Of a stretch of 37,359 nucleotides of DNA, positions 24,371-33,018 are shown piece by piece. A program made the position numbers and the translations under genes. This DNA comes from an uncultured Pedobacter sp. (lineage in GTDB: Bacteria; Bacteroidota; Bacteroidia; Sphingobacteriales; Sphingobacteriaceae), in the NCBI RefSeq assembly GCF_946479715.1, contig NZ_CAMLHF010000028.1:1-37359 (forward strand), given 5' to 3'. Below the pieces are notes generated by a model. That model had not been told where the DNA came from. It did no database searches and saw only the letters and a program-made list of their open reading frames with translations. Each line of letters begins with the position of its first letter. Positions within the stretch are counted from its first letter, which is position 1.

Positions 24371-24402
24371 TAATTGTACGGTTTACTATTAAGTACAAAT
24401 TA
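24371..24402. promoter_or_regulatory. inverted repeat in the wza/phosphatase divergent region
   Basis: TAATTGTAC (24371-24379) and GTACAAATTA (24393-24402) are reverse complements apart from one extra A, separated by 13 nt. The repeat lies in the 209-bp gap between two divergent genes, about 40 bp upstream of the candidate wza -7 box. Its shape and place would suit an operator for a dimeric regulator controlling the export genes and their phosphatase, but AT-rich DNA gives such repeats by chance fairly often. Confidence 0.35.
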
Positions 24403-24505
24403 TCCTTTGCTGTAATTCACAGCCCCATTCACAAATTCCATACCATAAAGTTTTAAATTTTATACTTAGCTTCGTATTTGATTAATTATAATAAAAAAAG
24501 ATTCC

Positions 24506-25246
24506 ATGTTTTTTTTCAATCGTTCCAGTAAATCTAAGTACACTGATTTTAGCTCAATAGGCATTGACATGCATTCTCACCTAATTCCTGGGGTTGACGA
24601 TGGATCAAAGGACATACAAGATAGTATTCAATTAATTTCCGGATTAAAAGAGTTAGGTTTTCATCATCTGATTACCACACCGCACACTTTACAAGACATC
24701 CATCCTAATACTACCGAAACTTTAAAAAATGGGCATTCATTACTGGAAGGCAAGCTGCCTGATGGAATTACCTTAAATCTTTCATCAGAATATTACCTGG
24801 ATGAACAGTTTCATGACCAACTAAGTCAAGGGAATTTAATGCCATTGCCCGGTAACAGGTTGTTGGTAGAATTCAGCCAGATTTCAAGACCACATGATCT
24901 GGAAGAAGTATTTTTTGACCTAGGGATTAAAGGTTATCAGGTTATCCTTGCCCACCCAGAAAGATATTTATTCTTTCACAAACAGTTCGATTATTACAAA
25001 CGAATTAAAGAAATGGGTGTTGAATTGCAGGTTAATGCACTATCCCTAACGGAACATTATGGTAAACACATCAAATCAATTGCTGAAAAATTAATCGAAA
25101 AAGACATGATTGATTTTATTGGAACAGATATCCACCACGTTAGGCATCTGGAAGGTTTAAAAAGAGTTCCATTAACAAAGCATTTCGAACGTTTGGTAGA
25201 CAGTGGGTTACTAAAGAATGCTACCTTGCATTCTCATGGCCAGTAA
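24506..25246 (+). CDS. PHP-type protein-tyrosine phosphatase, CpsB/CapC/YwqE-like
   Basis: The 246-residue protein has all metal-binding motifs of the PHP phosphatases: DMHSHLIPGVDDGS (21-34), ITTPHT (about 55-60), SSEYYLDE, ILAHPERY and GTDIHH near the C-terminus. These manganese- or iron-dependent enzymes remove phosphate from the tyrosine cluster of BY-kinases and thereby reset capsule or exopolysaccharide chain growth. Here the obvious substrate is the nine-tyrosine tail of the Wzc homologue two genes away on the other strand. The gene is transcribed away from wza, and its 3' end overlaps the 3' end of the convergent WcaJ-like gene by 26 bp, so the two mRNAs are complementary over their tails. 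Confidence 0.93.
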   Translation: MFFFNRSSKSKYTDFSSIGIDMHSHLIPGVDDGSKDIQDSIQLISGLKELGFHHLITTPHTLQDIHPNTTETLKNGHSLLEGKLPDGITLNLSSEYYLDEQFHDQLSQGNLMPLPGNRLLVEFSQISRPHDLEEVFFDLGIKGYQVILAHPERYLFFHKQFDYYKRIKEMGVELQVNALSLTEHYGKHIKSIAEKLIEKDMIDFIGTDIHHVRHLEGLKRVPLTKHFERLVDSGLLKNATLHSHGQ

Positions 25247-26615
25247 GCACTTGCCAGGCCGTTAAGAATACAATCTTTAAATCGAGTAGAAAGGACCAGT
25301 TTTCTAAGTACCAGATATCGGCCTCAACTCTTGCGGCCATAGAATCGTCGATCTTGGTTTCACCCCTGAATCCCTTAACCTGTGCCCAACCGGTAATGCC
25401 CGGTAACAAAAAATGCCTGACCATAAATTGGTCTATAATGGCTGAATATTCCGCAGTATGCTGCAGCATATGTGGCCTTGGCCCTACCACAGACATCTCC
25501 CCAATCAACACATTAAAAAACTGGGGCAGCTCATCAATACTGTTCTTACGCATAAACGCGCCAATTTTGGTAATCCGGTCATCGTCTTTAGTCGCCTGTT
25601 TGCAATCTGCATCCGAGTTCACCTTCATGCTTCTGAATTTGAGACAATAAAAGGGCTGGTTATCCTTTCCCGATCGCAGCTGCTTAAAAAAAACAGGACC
25701 TTTTGATTCCAATTTGATCAAAATTGCCATGAGGGGTAGCATCCAGCTCATCACAAAAACAATAACAATAAGCGAAAAAACCACATCAAAGATCCGTTTA
25801 ACCACCTGGTTAATCATGATCTCCAAAGGCTCCATCCGTTGACTTAATATCGGTATATGTCCATACACCTGTACTTTAACATTCTTCTTAAAATAGTGTT
25901 TTATATCGGGCACAAGCTTAAAACGAATCATCTCCTTATCCGCCTCCCGCATCAGGATATTTATCTTATCCAATGAGCTATCGGGTAATGCGCAAAAGAT
26001 CTCCCTGATACTGCTCCCCTTAACGTAATCGATGCAGTCGCTTACCTTACCCAAAATATTAAAGCCTTCATCGTCATCCTCAATATGGTCGTCAAAAAAA
26101 CCAACCACCTTATAACCCAGATGCGTATCAAACTCCATATGTTTTTTTAATGCCAAACCCAATGGGCCTGCTCCTACAATAACCACCTTCTTGTAATTGA
26201 TTAAACTTTCTCTCCTGGAACGACGAAACAGCAAAAACACAATCTTTCCGACAAGGAATAAGCCTGAAAACACAACAAAAGTAAACGACAGCAATTGATA
26301 AGATTGGTTTAGGTCTTTGATGGTATAGATCAATATGCCCATGAAGGCTGCAAACAAAAGTAAGGACCCTAAAGCCTGCTTAATGGTTGGAATGGCATCC
26401 TTAACAAAAATATCGCTATACAAGCGGGTGAGCTGTGTTACATTAAACCATACAAAATTGATGAGGAGGACATTCAGTAAATTGATATGCTGCAAATCTG
26501 TAAATCTAACGCTTTGATAGGTCATCACATAACCAATATAACCCGCCAGGTTGATCAGAAACAAATCAATCAATATACTTATTACTTTATAATAAGTCCG
26601 GTACTGTTCATTCAT
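25221..26615 (-). CDS. WcaJ-type undecaprenyl-phosphate sugar-1-P transferase
   Basis: From ATG 26615 the 464-residue protein follows the polyisoprenyl-phosphate hexose-1-phosphate transferase plan. Four N-terminal helices come first, then a CoA-binding-like domain (VVIVGAGPLGLALKKH, about 145-160), a fifth hydrophobic hairpin (VFSLIVIVFVMSWMLPLMA) and the catalytic domain KLESKGPVFFKQLRSGKDN. After it come KFRSMKVNSDAD, KNSIDELPQFFNVLIGEMS, VGPRPHML and GITGWAQVKGFRGET. It should load glucose-1-P or galactose-1-P (or another hexose) on undecaprenyl phosphate. It is the second initiating enzyme in the window, of a fold unrelated to the WbpL-like one. A TTG four codons upstream is inside a TAnnTTTG match (26632-26625), so the leader may be very short. 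The gene diverges from the flippase at 26660. Confidence 0.93.
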   Translation of the reverse strand: MNEQYRTYYKVISILIDLFLINLAGYIGYVMTYQSVRFTDLQHINLLNVLLINFVWFNVTQLTRLYSDIFVKDAIPTIKQALGSLLLFAAFMGILIYTIKDLNQSYQLLSFTFVVFSGLFLVGKIVFLLFRRSRRESLINYKKVVIVGAGPLGLALKKHMEFDTHLGYKVVGFFDDHIEDDDEGFNILGKVSDCIDYVKGSSIREIFCALPDSSLDKINILMREADKEMIRFKLVPDIKHYFKKNVKVQVYGHIPILSQRMEPLEIMINQVVKRIFDVVFSLIVIVFVMSWMLPLMAILIKLESKGPVFFKQLRSGKDNQPFYCLKFRSMKVNSDADCKQATKDDDRITKIGAFMRKNSIDELPQFFNVLIGEMSVVGPRPHMLQHTAEYSAIIDQFMVRHFLLPGITGWAQVKGFRGETKIDDSMAARVEADIWYLENWSFLLDLKIVFLTAWQVLTGHENAR

Positions 26616-26659
26616 AGATAAGTGCAAACTTAGTCATAAATTTAGATTATGATTTAAAT

Positions 26660-27952
26660 ATGCTAAATTTGACGATTCATCTATCAAACTTGAAACAATT
26701 TTTAACAGGTTCATACAACCGTATAAAAGACACCAATATCTTATCGAATTTTGCGAATCTGAGTAGTATTCAGCTTTCGAATATACTGTTGTTAATTATT
26801 ATCTTTCCAATCATTACACATAAAATTGGCATCGAAGCCTTTGGTTTTGTAATGCTTGCCAATTCATTTTCTTCATTAGCCGGAATCATTGTCAACTATG
26901 GCACAAATCAAACAGGAATAAGGGACATCGCAGGAAATCTCAAAGACCCAGAAAAACTAAGAGCGGTATTCTACAATACCTTATGGATAAGGTTATTATT
27001 CTTTATTGCATATATCCTGGTTGTTTATGTAATGCAATGGTTCAACATTAAGTATTATTTATTTATACTTTACGCCATTCCATTGGTACTCTCAGAGGTA
27101 TTGAATCCTCTCTTTTTCTTCATAGGAATTGAAAAATTAAAGTTTTACAACATTTCAAATCTAGCTTCCAAAGTATTGTCTATTATTTTGCTCATCTTCT
27201 TTATAAAAGATGCAAGGGATGCGGAATGGGTAAATTTTATTATGGGAATGGCCACAGTGGTTACTTTTTTATACCTCCTGTTCAATGCAATCCCGAAGTT
27301 CAGCCTCTCTTTTCAACTTCCGGTAAAGACTGATATTTTGAGAATTACCCGAGACAACTTTTACCTGACAATAAATAACATTTCTACTAACCTGCAACAA
27401 TCCATTATCATTTTTGCCCTTGCTAAATGGGGCAATGCCTCCTGGCTTGGAGCATATACACTTTGCGACAAAGTAGTCGGCTCTTCCAGGATTCTGCTCA
27501 TTACTGTATCCAATGCCGTTTATCCAAAATCTGCCCAGCTATATAAGGAAAGTACCAGATTATGGAAAGTATACCGACAACGAATGCAATTCATTCTCGC
27601 AGGAATTTTCTTTGTCGGGTCTGTTCTTCTCTTTTTCTTTGCGGGTTTTGCTGTTCGGGTTCTTTCAGGAGAGGAAAATGAAACAGCCATCATCTATTTA
27701 AGGACAATGGCATTATTCCCTGCTATTTCTGCTTTAAACGTATTAAATGTACTGGATCAACTGCTCAAAAATAATAGTGTTTACATTTTCAGGATCGCAA
27801 TGATCATGTTTGCATTTTCTGTGGCCCTTGCATTCCTGCTCTTACATTATGCCAATTATAAATGGTTTGGTTCATTTACAGTAATTATTGAACTTTGCGC
27901 TTTGTTTATGTATCAATATGTGGTAAAGAAACCCGCCATCCAAAATGTCTAA
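26660..27952 (+). CDS. oligosaccharide flippase family protein (second Wzx)
   Basis: The 430-residue protein has about 12 membrane helices and the flippase opening LSNILLLIIIFPIITHKIG followed by FGFVMLANSFSSLAGIIVNYG (about 55-82), then the PST-family segment NQTGIRDIAGN. It should flip a lipid-linked oligosaccharide. It is not closely similar to the flippase at 14575-15867 and heads a separate plus-strand operon, so it likely serves the product started by the WcaJ-like enzyme encoded divergently 44 bp away. The gene overlaps the next one (GT2) by 8 bp. The N-terminus before the first helix is about 35 residues long, which is somewhat long, and no better start was found. Confidence 0.88.
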   Translation: MLNLTIHLSNLKQFLTGSYNRIKDTNILSNFANLSSIQLSNILLLIIIFPIITHKIGIEAFGFVMLANSFSSLAGIIVNYGTNQTGIRDIAGNLKDPEKLRAVFYNTLWIRLLFFIAYILVVYVMQWFNIKYYLFILYAIPLVLSEVLNPLFFFIGIEKLKFYNISNLASKVLSIILLIFFIKDARDAEWVNFIMGMATVVTFLYLLFNAIPKFSLSFQLPVKTDILRITRDNFYLTINNISTNLQQSIIIFALAKWGNASWLGAYTLCDKVVGSSRILLITVSNAVYPKSAQLYKESTRLWKVYRQRMQFILAGIFFVGSVLLFFFAGFAVRVLSGEENETAIIYLRTMALFPAISALNVLNVLDQLLKNNSVYIFRIAMIMFAFSVALAFLLLHYANYKWFGSFTVIIELCALFMYQYVVKKPAIQNV

Positions 27953-28874
27953 ACCTGTAGCCCTGATCCTGCTCAACTGGAATACTCCGGAGTACACCGC
28001 TGATTGCATAAAATCTGTACTTGAATATTGCAACCCTGATCATTTTGACATCATTGTAACCGATAACGGATCTACAGATGGTTCTCTGGAACTTCTGCAA
28101 AGTCAATTTCCCGACCTCATTTACCTTGACAATAAGGAGAACCTGGGTTTTGCAGAAGGAAACAACCGTGCAATTGATTATAGCATCAGTAAGGATTATA
28201 CCTACTCATTGATCATGAATACCGATACGCTGGTGGATAGCGATATCATCAGCAAAATGATGCAACACCTGCAAAACCATCCCGAAGCTGCTGCGGTTCA
28301 GCCTGCCATTTATTGGATGCACGACAGAAAAAAGATCTGGAATGGTGATTCTTATGTAAACTTTGTGCTTGGGTTTACCTATAACAAAAAGAACACTCCT
28401 GAATCATCAGATGAACAGGATTATAAAAAGGTAGAATGGGTTACCGGCTGCTGTTGCCTGGTAAGAAACGAGGTATTGAAGCAAACGGGAGGCTTTAACA
28501 AGAAGTTCTTTTTATACTATGAAGATGTGGAACTCTCTTTCCGGCTCCGTGCACAAGGGTATGAACTGCATTACCTTCCTTCCTGCAAAATGTACCATGA
28601 AGCCGGCGCTTCCGGAAAGGCGAAACAAAACAATGAGGGCACTTTAAGCCCGGTTATTCACTACTATGTAAATAGAAACAAGATCTGGTTTTTGCGTGGC
28701 TATGGTAAGCCATTATTCTATCCCCTGGTATTTTTGTACAATGCACCCTACTACCTTGCCTTGTATTCTTATTTTAAGCTAAGGGGAAGAAATAAAAAAG
28801 CTGAATATTTATTTAAAGGATTGAAAGATGGATTTTTCACTCCGAAAAACTTAATTTGGCCATCGAAACCGTAA
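27945..28874 (+). CDS. GT2 family glycosyltransferase
   Basis: The 309-residue GT-A enzyme shows the GT2 pattern: ALILLNWNTPEYTADCIKSV (6-25), VTDNGSTDGSLE (39-50), NLGFAEGNNRAI and the metal-binding NTDTLVDSD. The acceptor motif VTGCCCLVRNEVLKQTGGFN is followed by FLYYEDVELSFRLRAQGYE with the catalytic-base region ED. This is the subgroup often named WcaE/rhamnosyltransferase-like in databases. The sugar is not readable. Short hydrophobic stretches near the C-terminus (PLFYPLVFLYNAPYYLALYSY) may seat it on the membrane. It overlaps the flippase gene by 8 bp and is followed 19 bp later by the polymerase/ligase gene. Confidence 0.9.
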   Translation: MSKPVALILLNWNTPEYTADCIKSVLEYCNPDHFDIIVTDNGSTDGSLELLQSQFPDLIYLDNKENLGFAEGNNRAIDYSISKDYTYSLIMNTDTLVDSDIISKMMQHLQNHPEAAAVQPAIYWMHDRKKIWNGDSYVNFVLGFTYNKKNTPESSDEQDYKKVEWVTGCCCLVRNEVLKQTGGFNKKFFLYYEDVELSFRLRAQGYELHYLPSCKMYHEAGASGKAKQNNEGTLSPVIHYYVNRNKIWFLRGYGKPLFYPLVFLYNAPYYLALYSYFKLRGRNKKAEYLFKGLKDGFFTPKNLIWPSKP

Positions 28875-28893
28875 ATTCAACAAAGAGCTAACT

Positions 28894-30285
28894 ATGTTTA
28901 TTTTTCCCCTGATCTTTATTTGTTCTTTTGTAATGGCAGTAAGAGAGATCTTAAGGGGAAATACAAGCGGCTTGCTGCTGTTCATGATCTTCGGTCTCTC
29001 CATCTACACCACCACCATGTCGGTTACGTTTATGCTGGGCCTGAAGAGCATCATACCCACCATGCAGTTCTTTAAAGAGGCCTTGATATTTGGTGTCCTC
29101 CTTTTAAATCTGGCCAACTTAAAATATCGACCCCGGTTTCACCTGATCGATTACACCATAATGGCCTTCTTGCTGTACCTGATTCTGTATGCATTGCTGC
29201 CGATAGGTGAACAGGGGCTGTTCGACCGACTGATTGCGCTGAAAAGCACGGCCTTTTATATTATGGTATATTTTGTTGGGCGTACCATCGATGCAAAAGA
29301 AATTTACATCAATAAATATTTTAATTACCTGGTGCTGCTCACCATCGCCGCTGGAGCGGTGCTGGTAGTAGAGCTCCTGATGTATCAGCAGTTACAATTA
29401 CGCACCGGCTACGCCGAATACAATTATTATTTTTTTAACGCTGAGCCTAGCGGACAGTATGGGATCAGTACAACTTTTGATTCTGACAGTGGCTACAGGC
29501 GTTTCGCCAGCTTTTTCACCAACCCGCTTGAGCTTGCAGCGGCTTCCATAATTTCGTTAGCTGTTATAGCTGGCCTATACACAACCGACAATAATAAATT
29601 GAGGATCAATACCGTAGGAATGCTGGGATTAGGCGCTTCCTTTTTAGCCATACTTTTCGCCTTATCAAGGGCACCATTGGCCAGTTATTTTGTGGTAATT
29701 TACGTATACGCATTGCTCACTAAAAGAAAGGCAATAACCCATATTATTCACCTTGGCTTTTGCATAGTGGCCATGTATGTGGCTTATTTATTCTGGCAAT
29801 TTGAACAAAATCATGAGGGTATTATTCAAATTCTGGTTAACACCATTGATTTTAGTGACCCTTCCAGTATCGGACACCTTCAGCAATGGGTAGAAGGTGT
29901 ATTGGCGATAATCAACAACCCGATGGGACTTGGTTTAGGTTCATCAGGAAGGGTGGCGGGAACCCTGGGTGAAAACGTGGGTGGTGAAAATCAATACATC
30001 ATTATTGGTGTACAAGCCGGCATCATTGCTTTATTGTTATATCTATGCATATATGTAATGGTGATCAGAACAGGTATAAAATGGCTGTCTAAACTGAAAG
30101 GTAAAGAAAGACAGGTGTGCTTAACCGTGTTATTGATAAAAATCGGTTTCATCATTCCATCGCTGACCTCCGAATTTGAAGGTTCTGCATACATTTCTTA
30201 CATTAACTGGTTCTTAACCGGTTTGCTGATCAATATGATTATGAAACCAATGATAACCCAAACTAAACCTGCTGATGATCATTGA
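28894..30285 (+). CDS. O-antigen ligase/polymerase family membrane protein
   Basis: The 463-residue protein has about eleven helices and a periplasmic loop containing a conserved pattern of the Wzy_C/O-antigen ligase superfamily: [14 protein letters not shown] (about residues 258-271), then [20 protein letters not shown] and [19 protein letters not shown] (about 364-384). Such proteins either polymerise repeat units or attach glycans to lipid A. Since the same operon has its own flippase and initiating enzyme next door, a polymerase role is a good guess, but ligase cannot be excluded. The GC content by eye is clearly above that of the wzx/wzy genes in the first block (one sample line about 42 percent against about 18 percent in a wzx line). 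It overlaps the acyltransferase gene by 11 bp. Confidence 0.85.
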   Translation: MFIFPLIFICSFVMAVREILRGNTSGLLLFMIFGLSIYTTTMSVTFMLGLKSIIPTMQFFKEALIFGVLLLNLANLKYRPRFHLIDYTIMAFLLYLILYALLPIGEQGLFDRLIALKSTAFYIMVYFVGRTIDAKEIYINKYFNYLVLLTIAAGAVLVVELLMYQQLQLRTGYAEYNYYFFNAEPSGQYGISTTFDSDSGYRRFASFFTNPLELAAASIISLAVIAGLYTTDNNKLRINTVGMLGLGASFLAILFALSRAPLASYFVVIYVYALLTKRKAITHIIHLGFCIVAMYVAYLFWQFEQNHEGIIQILVNTIDFSDPSSIGHLQQWVEGVLAIINNPMGLGLGSSGRVAGTLGENVGGENQYIIIGVQAGIIALLLYLCIYVMVIRTGIKWLSKLKGKERQVCLTVLLIKIGFIIPSLTSEFEGSAYISYINWFLTGLLINMIMKPMITQTKPADDH

Positions 30286-30967
30286 GAAATTAATAAGAAC
30301 ATTAAAAGGAGACCCTAATTATAAATGGGAAAGTCCTTATTCTACGAGAGACTTATTCAGTGTGAGTTTTCACAGATGTGTACAGGTAATTAGAGGGTTA
30401 TTCCTAAAACCTTTTCTAAAGAAATCATCGGGCCTGATCTTTATTGGCAGTAACGTAAAAGTACGTCACGCTTATCAGCTTACTGCAGGGAAAAACCTGA
30501 TTCTTGAGGATGGGGTGAGCATCAATGCCTTATCTGAACAGGGCATCATACTGGGTGATCATGTTTCGATTGCGCGCAATTCCATCTTGTTTTGTACAGG
30601 AATTATTGCCCAAAAAGGTACCGGTATTACCATTGGCGATAGAACCGGCATAAGCGCTCGTGCTTACTTTGCCGGGCAGGGCGGCATTACGATTGGAAAT
30701 GATGTGATTATGGGGCCAAACGTGCAGGTTTTTTCTGAGAACCATGCTTTTTCGGACCCCAACCTTACGATAAAAGAACAAGGTGTGGTCAAAGACCCGG
30801 TAGTGATTGGGAACAATTGCTGGATAGGTGGTGGCGCCACCATTCTTGCAGGTGTGCACATTGGTGATGGTTGCGTAATAGCTGCAGGGAGTGTGGTTAC
30901 CAAATCTGTAGCGGCAAATTCCATTGTTGCAGGCGTACCGGCTAAGGTTATTAAAAGCAGAGTGTAA
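30275..30967 (+). CDS. hexapeptide-repeat acyltransferase (WcaF/MAT-like)
   Basis: The 230-residue protein has an N-terminal region of about 55 residues with basic patches. Left-handed beta-helix coils follow ([55 protein letters not shown]). The catalytic histidine motif is SENHAFSDP, and the helix ends with [22 protein letters not shown] and the closing [22 protein letters not shown] of maltose-acetyltransferase-like enzymes. It probably O-acetylates a sugar of the second polysaccharide, using acetyl-CoA in the cytoplasm. ATG 30275 overlaps the previous gene by 11 bp, and only 1 bp separates its stop from the next start. Confidence 0.88.
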   Translation: MIIEKLIRTLKGDPNYKWESPYSTRDLFSVSFHRCVQVIRGLFLKPFLKKSSGLIFIGSNVKVRHAYQLTAGKNLILEDGVSINALSEQGIILGDHVSIARNSILFCTGIIAQKGTGITIGDRTGISARAYFAGQGGITIGNDVIMGPNVQVFSENHAFSDPNLTIKEQGVVKDPVVIGNNCWIGGGATILAGVHIGDGCVIAAGSVVTKSVAANSIVAGVPAKVIKSRV

Positions 30968-30968
30968 C

Positions 30969-32102
30969 ATGCCGAAACCATTGATTATAGGAGTAGATGT
31001 CCGCGACTTAAGATTAGCCAGAACAGGTACCCGTACCTATCTGGAAGAATTGGTCAAGGAATTTAAAAAAATGAATGGCAATGGCATTCAGTTTCATTTC
31101 CTGGACACTGATTTCCCGGTTTATACGGGGAATAAAAAGATATTCAAACTTATTGAACATGCCCGGTATCAGCTCTGGAAGCAATTGATCTTACCGATAA
31201 AGGCGTTTTCAAAAAATTGCAATGTGGTTTTCTGCACCGACAATTTTGTGCCACTGATTCATTTAGGTTACAAGACCATACCTGTTTTTCATGATGCCTT
31301 CTTTTTTGAAAATCCTGAGAATTATGGGCGCCTATGGCTTTGGCTTTATAAAAAAACAGCCATTCCTGCTGCTAAACATTCTCCTTTTATAGTTACTCCA
31401 ACGCAATACGCAAAAGATCAGATCGCCCGTTATACTGGTATTGCTGAAAAAAAACTGGTCGTAATTTATGAGGGGCCAAAGGATTTAAATACAGATCGTG
31501 AGGTTTCCGGTGAAGCTGAGAAATTGTTTAAAGCTTTTTCTATTACACAATCGGGTTATATCCTTCATGTGGGCACCCTATTTAAAAGGAAGAACATTCC
31601 TGCCCTGATCAATGCCTTTAAGCAGATTAAAGCATCGGGTTATCCGGAGCTGAAATTAGTACTGGCAGGTTCCTTCCCGGCAAATAGTCAGGAAAGCGAT
31701 CAAAGTTTAATTATAGATACCATTGAAAATTCCGGACTCAGGGACCAGATTGTGCTTACTGGCTACTTGTCGGATGGAGAACTGGCCTTGCTTTATAAAA
31801 ATGCTTTAATGTATGTTTTCCCTTCGATAAATGAAGGCTTTGGGATTCCGATACTGGAGGCTTTTAAATATAATTTACCAGTGCTTGTAGCCAACAACAC
31901 CAGCCTTCCTGAGGTGGGTGGCGATGCGGTACTGCAATTTAATCCCTTTGATATCGCCGATATGTCGCTGAAGATAAAATCTGTATTAGATGATGAGCGT
32001 CTCCGTAAGGAAATGGCGGACAAAGGACGGCAGCGTTTGGCCCGGTTCTCCTGGGAAAAAGCAGCTTTAGAATTGATCGAAGTATTTAGGAAGGTCGTTT
32101 AA
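30969..32102 (+). CDS. GT4 glycosyltransferase, mannosyltransferase-like
   Basis: From ATG 30969 the 377-residue GT-B enzyme begins MPKPLIIGVDVRDLRLARTG. The longer open frame upstream to 30924 overlaps the acyltransferase gene and reads as unrelated residues, so I reject it. Donor-half motifs are YILHVGTLFKRKNIPALINAF and FPSINEGFGIPILEAFKYNLPV with the Glu-x7-Glu pair, followed by NNTSLPEVGGDAVLQFNP. This is the pattern of bacterial GDP-mannose-type GT4 enzymes (MtfB/WbaZ-like), so mannose is a fair guess only. It is the last gene of the plus-strand operon and its 3' end overlaps the convergent SGNH gene by 36 bp. Confidence 0.88.
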   Translation: MPKPLIIGVDVRDLRLARTGTRTYLEELVKEFKKMNGNGIQFHFLDTDFPVYTGNKKIFKLIEHARYQLWKQLILPIKAFSKNCNVVFCTDNFVPLIHLGYKTIPVFHDAFFFENPENYGRLWLWLYKKTAIPAAKHSPFIVTPTQYAKDQIARYTGIAEKKLVVIYEGPKDLNTDREVSGEAEKLFKAFSITQSGYILHVGTLFKRKNIPALINAFKQIKASGYPELKLVLAGSFPANSQESDQSLIIDTIENSGLRDQIVLTGYLSDGELALLYKNALMYVFPSINEGFGIPILEAFKYNLPVLVANNTSLPEVGGDAVLQFNPFDIADMSLKIKSVLDDERLRKEMADKGRQRLARFSWEKAALELIEVFRKVV

Positions 32103-33008
32103 CAATGTTTTTGTCCACTGTGCAGCACCAGTAGCATTTAAATGTGAAGTGTCGTGAAAAAGTTTGCATTTACCCTTAAATTCTGCACTGCTTCCATAAT
32201 CAAGATAATTAACATTCATTTTTGTCAGCAGCTGGAGGAGCTTTTCTTTATACACATTTTTGTCATTCTCATGCGCTTCTATTAACGGAGTTGTCGTAAT
32301 CAATAGCTTCACTTGTTTTGACTGGATAAAACTGATCAGTTTTATCAGGTAATCGATCTTATTTTTATCAAAAGCAATTTTCCCCCTATCTGCTTCTTCA
32401 CGGTTGACAGTTCCTGCACACATGTCTCCTTCTACCGGATCATAACCCAGGCTCTCCATGCTTTTACCAAAGGAATGACCATAGGTATTTAAAAAGATAT
32501 AACCCAGAGTGGAATTGTACCTGTACAAATGGGAGTTGGCTTTTAATGCTGCCCTATCCGGAATTAAGGAAATGGTAGAATCAATCACGGGATTAACATG
32601 ATAATAAGGCAACAAGATCGCCAGCCTTTCATAATCCGTAGGATCATAACGCAATTCATTGTAATCTAAATTCAGGATAATGAGTTCAGGTTGATATCGG
32701 GATAAAACGCTCTTCACTAATGGATAGGTATACAAAAGGCTTTGCCCCTGGTTCCCAAAATTAAAAACAGATTTCGACAATGTTTTTGCCATTAATGGTG
32801 CATCAAAATGCTGTGCGGCATGGGAGTTACCAAAAATAACAACCTGCTCTTTACCCTCGTTTATGGCATGTGAAGTGGTAAAATATTTCCCGCTGCGCTG
32901 TTTATTGAACAAGTATTTTAGCACCAGCCCTCCTGCTAAATCAGCAACTACTAAAGCAAGGGCTAAAATCAGTAACTTAACTAAAAGTGTTTTTACATTT
33001 TTGCTCAT
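32067..33008 (-). CDS. SGNH-like protein, probable MBOAT partner acyltransferase
   Basis: The 313-residue protein has one N-terminal membrane helix (about 8-32) and then an extracytoplasmic SGNH/GDSL-like domain with VVIFGNSHAAQHF (Ser62-His63) near its start. The matching catalytic DTSHLNATGAAQW (Asp286, His289) lies near its end. The layout is that of AlgJ/AlgX/DltD-type proteins, which take an acyl group passed by an MBOAT protein and put it on a periplasmic glycan. The MBOAT gene lies 10 bp upstream, which fits well. Unlike a free-standing esterase, it is anchored in the inner membrane. It is the last gene of its operon and overlaps the convergent GT4 gene end to end by 36 bp. Confidence 0.85.
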   Translation of the reverse strand: MSKNVKTLLVKLLILALALVVADLAGGLVLKYLFNKQRSGKYFTTSHAINEGKEQVVIFGNSHAAQHFDAPLMAKTLSKSVFNFGNQGQSLLYTYPLVKSVLSRYQPELIILNLDYNELRYDPTDYERLAILLPYYHVNPVIDSTISLIPDRAALKANSHLYRYNSTLGYIFLNTYGHSFGKSMESLGYDPVEGDMCAGTVNREEADRGKIAFDKNKIDYLIKLISFIQSKQVKLLITTTPLIEAHENDKNVYKEKLLQLLTKMNVNYLDYGSSAEFKGKCKLFHDTSHLNATGAAQWTKTLLNDLPKYFDQF

Positions 33009-33018
33009 CTCCCTTTAT

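Noticed and set aside
26664..26671. TAAATTTG promoter match on the plus strand
   Set aside because: It lies just inside the flippase coding region and has no -33 partner; accepted only if the true start were further downstream, for which there is no good codon.
30530..30981. Minus-strand open frames of 146 and 105 codons
   Set aside because: They lie antisense to the hexapeptide-repeat acyltransferase, whose repetitive Gly/Ile/Val codons keep other frames open; the predicted proteins have low-complexity, non-family sequence.
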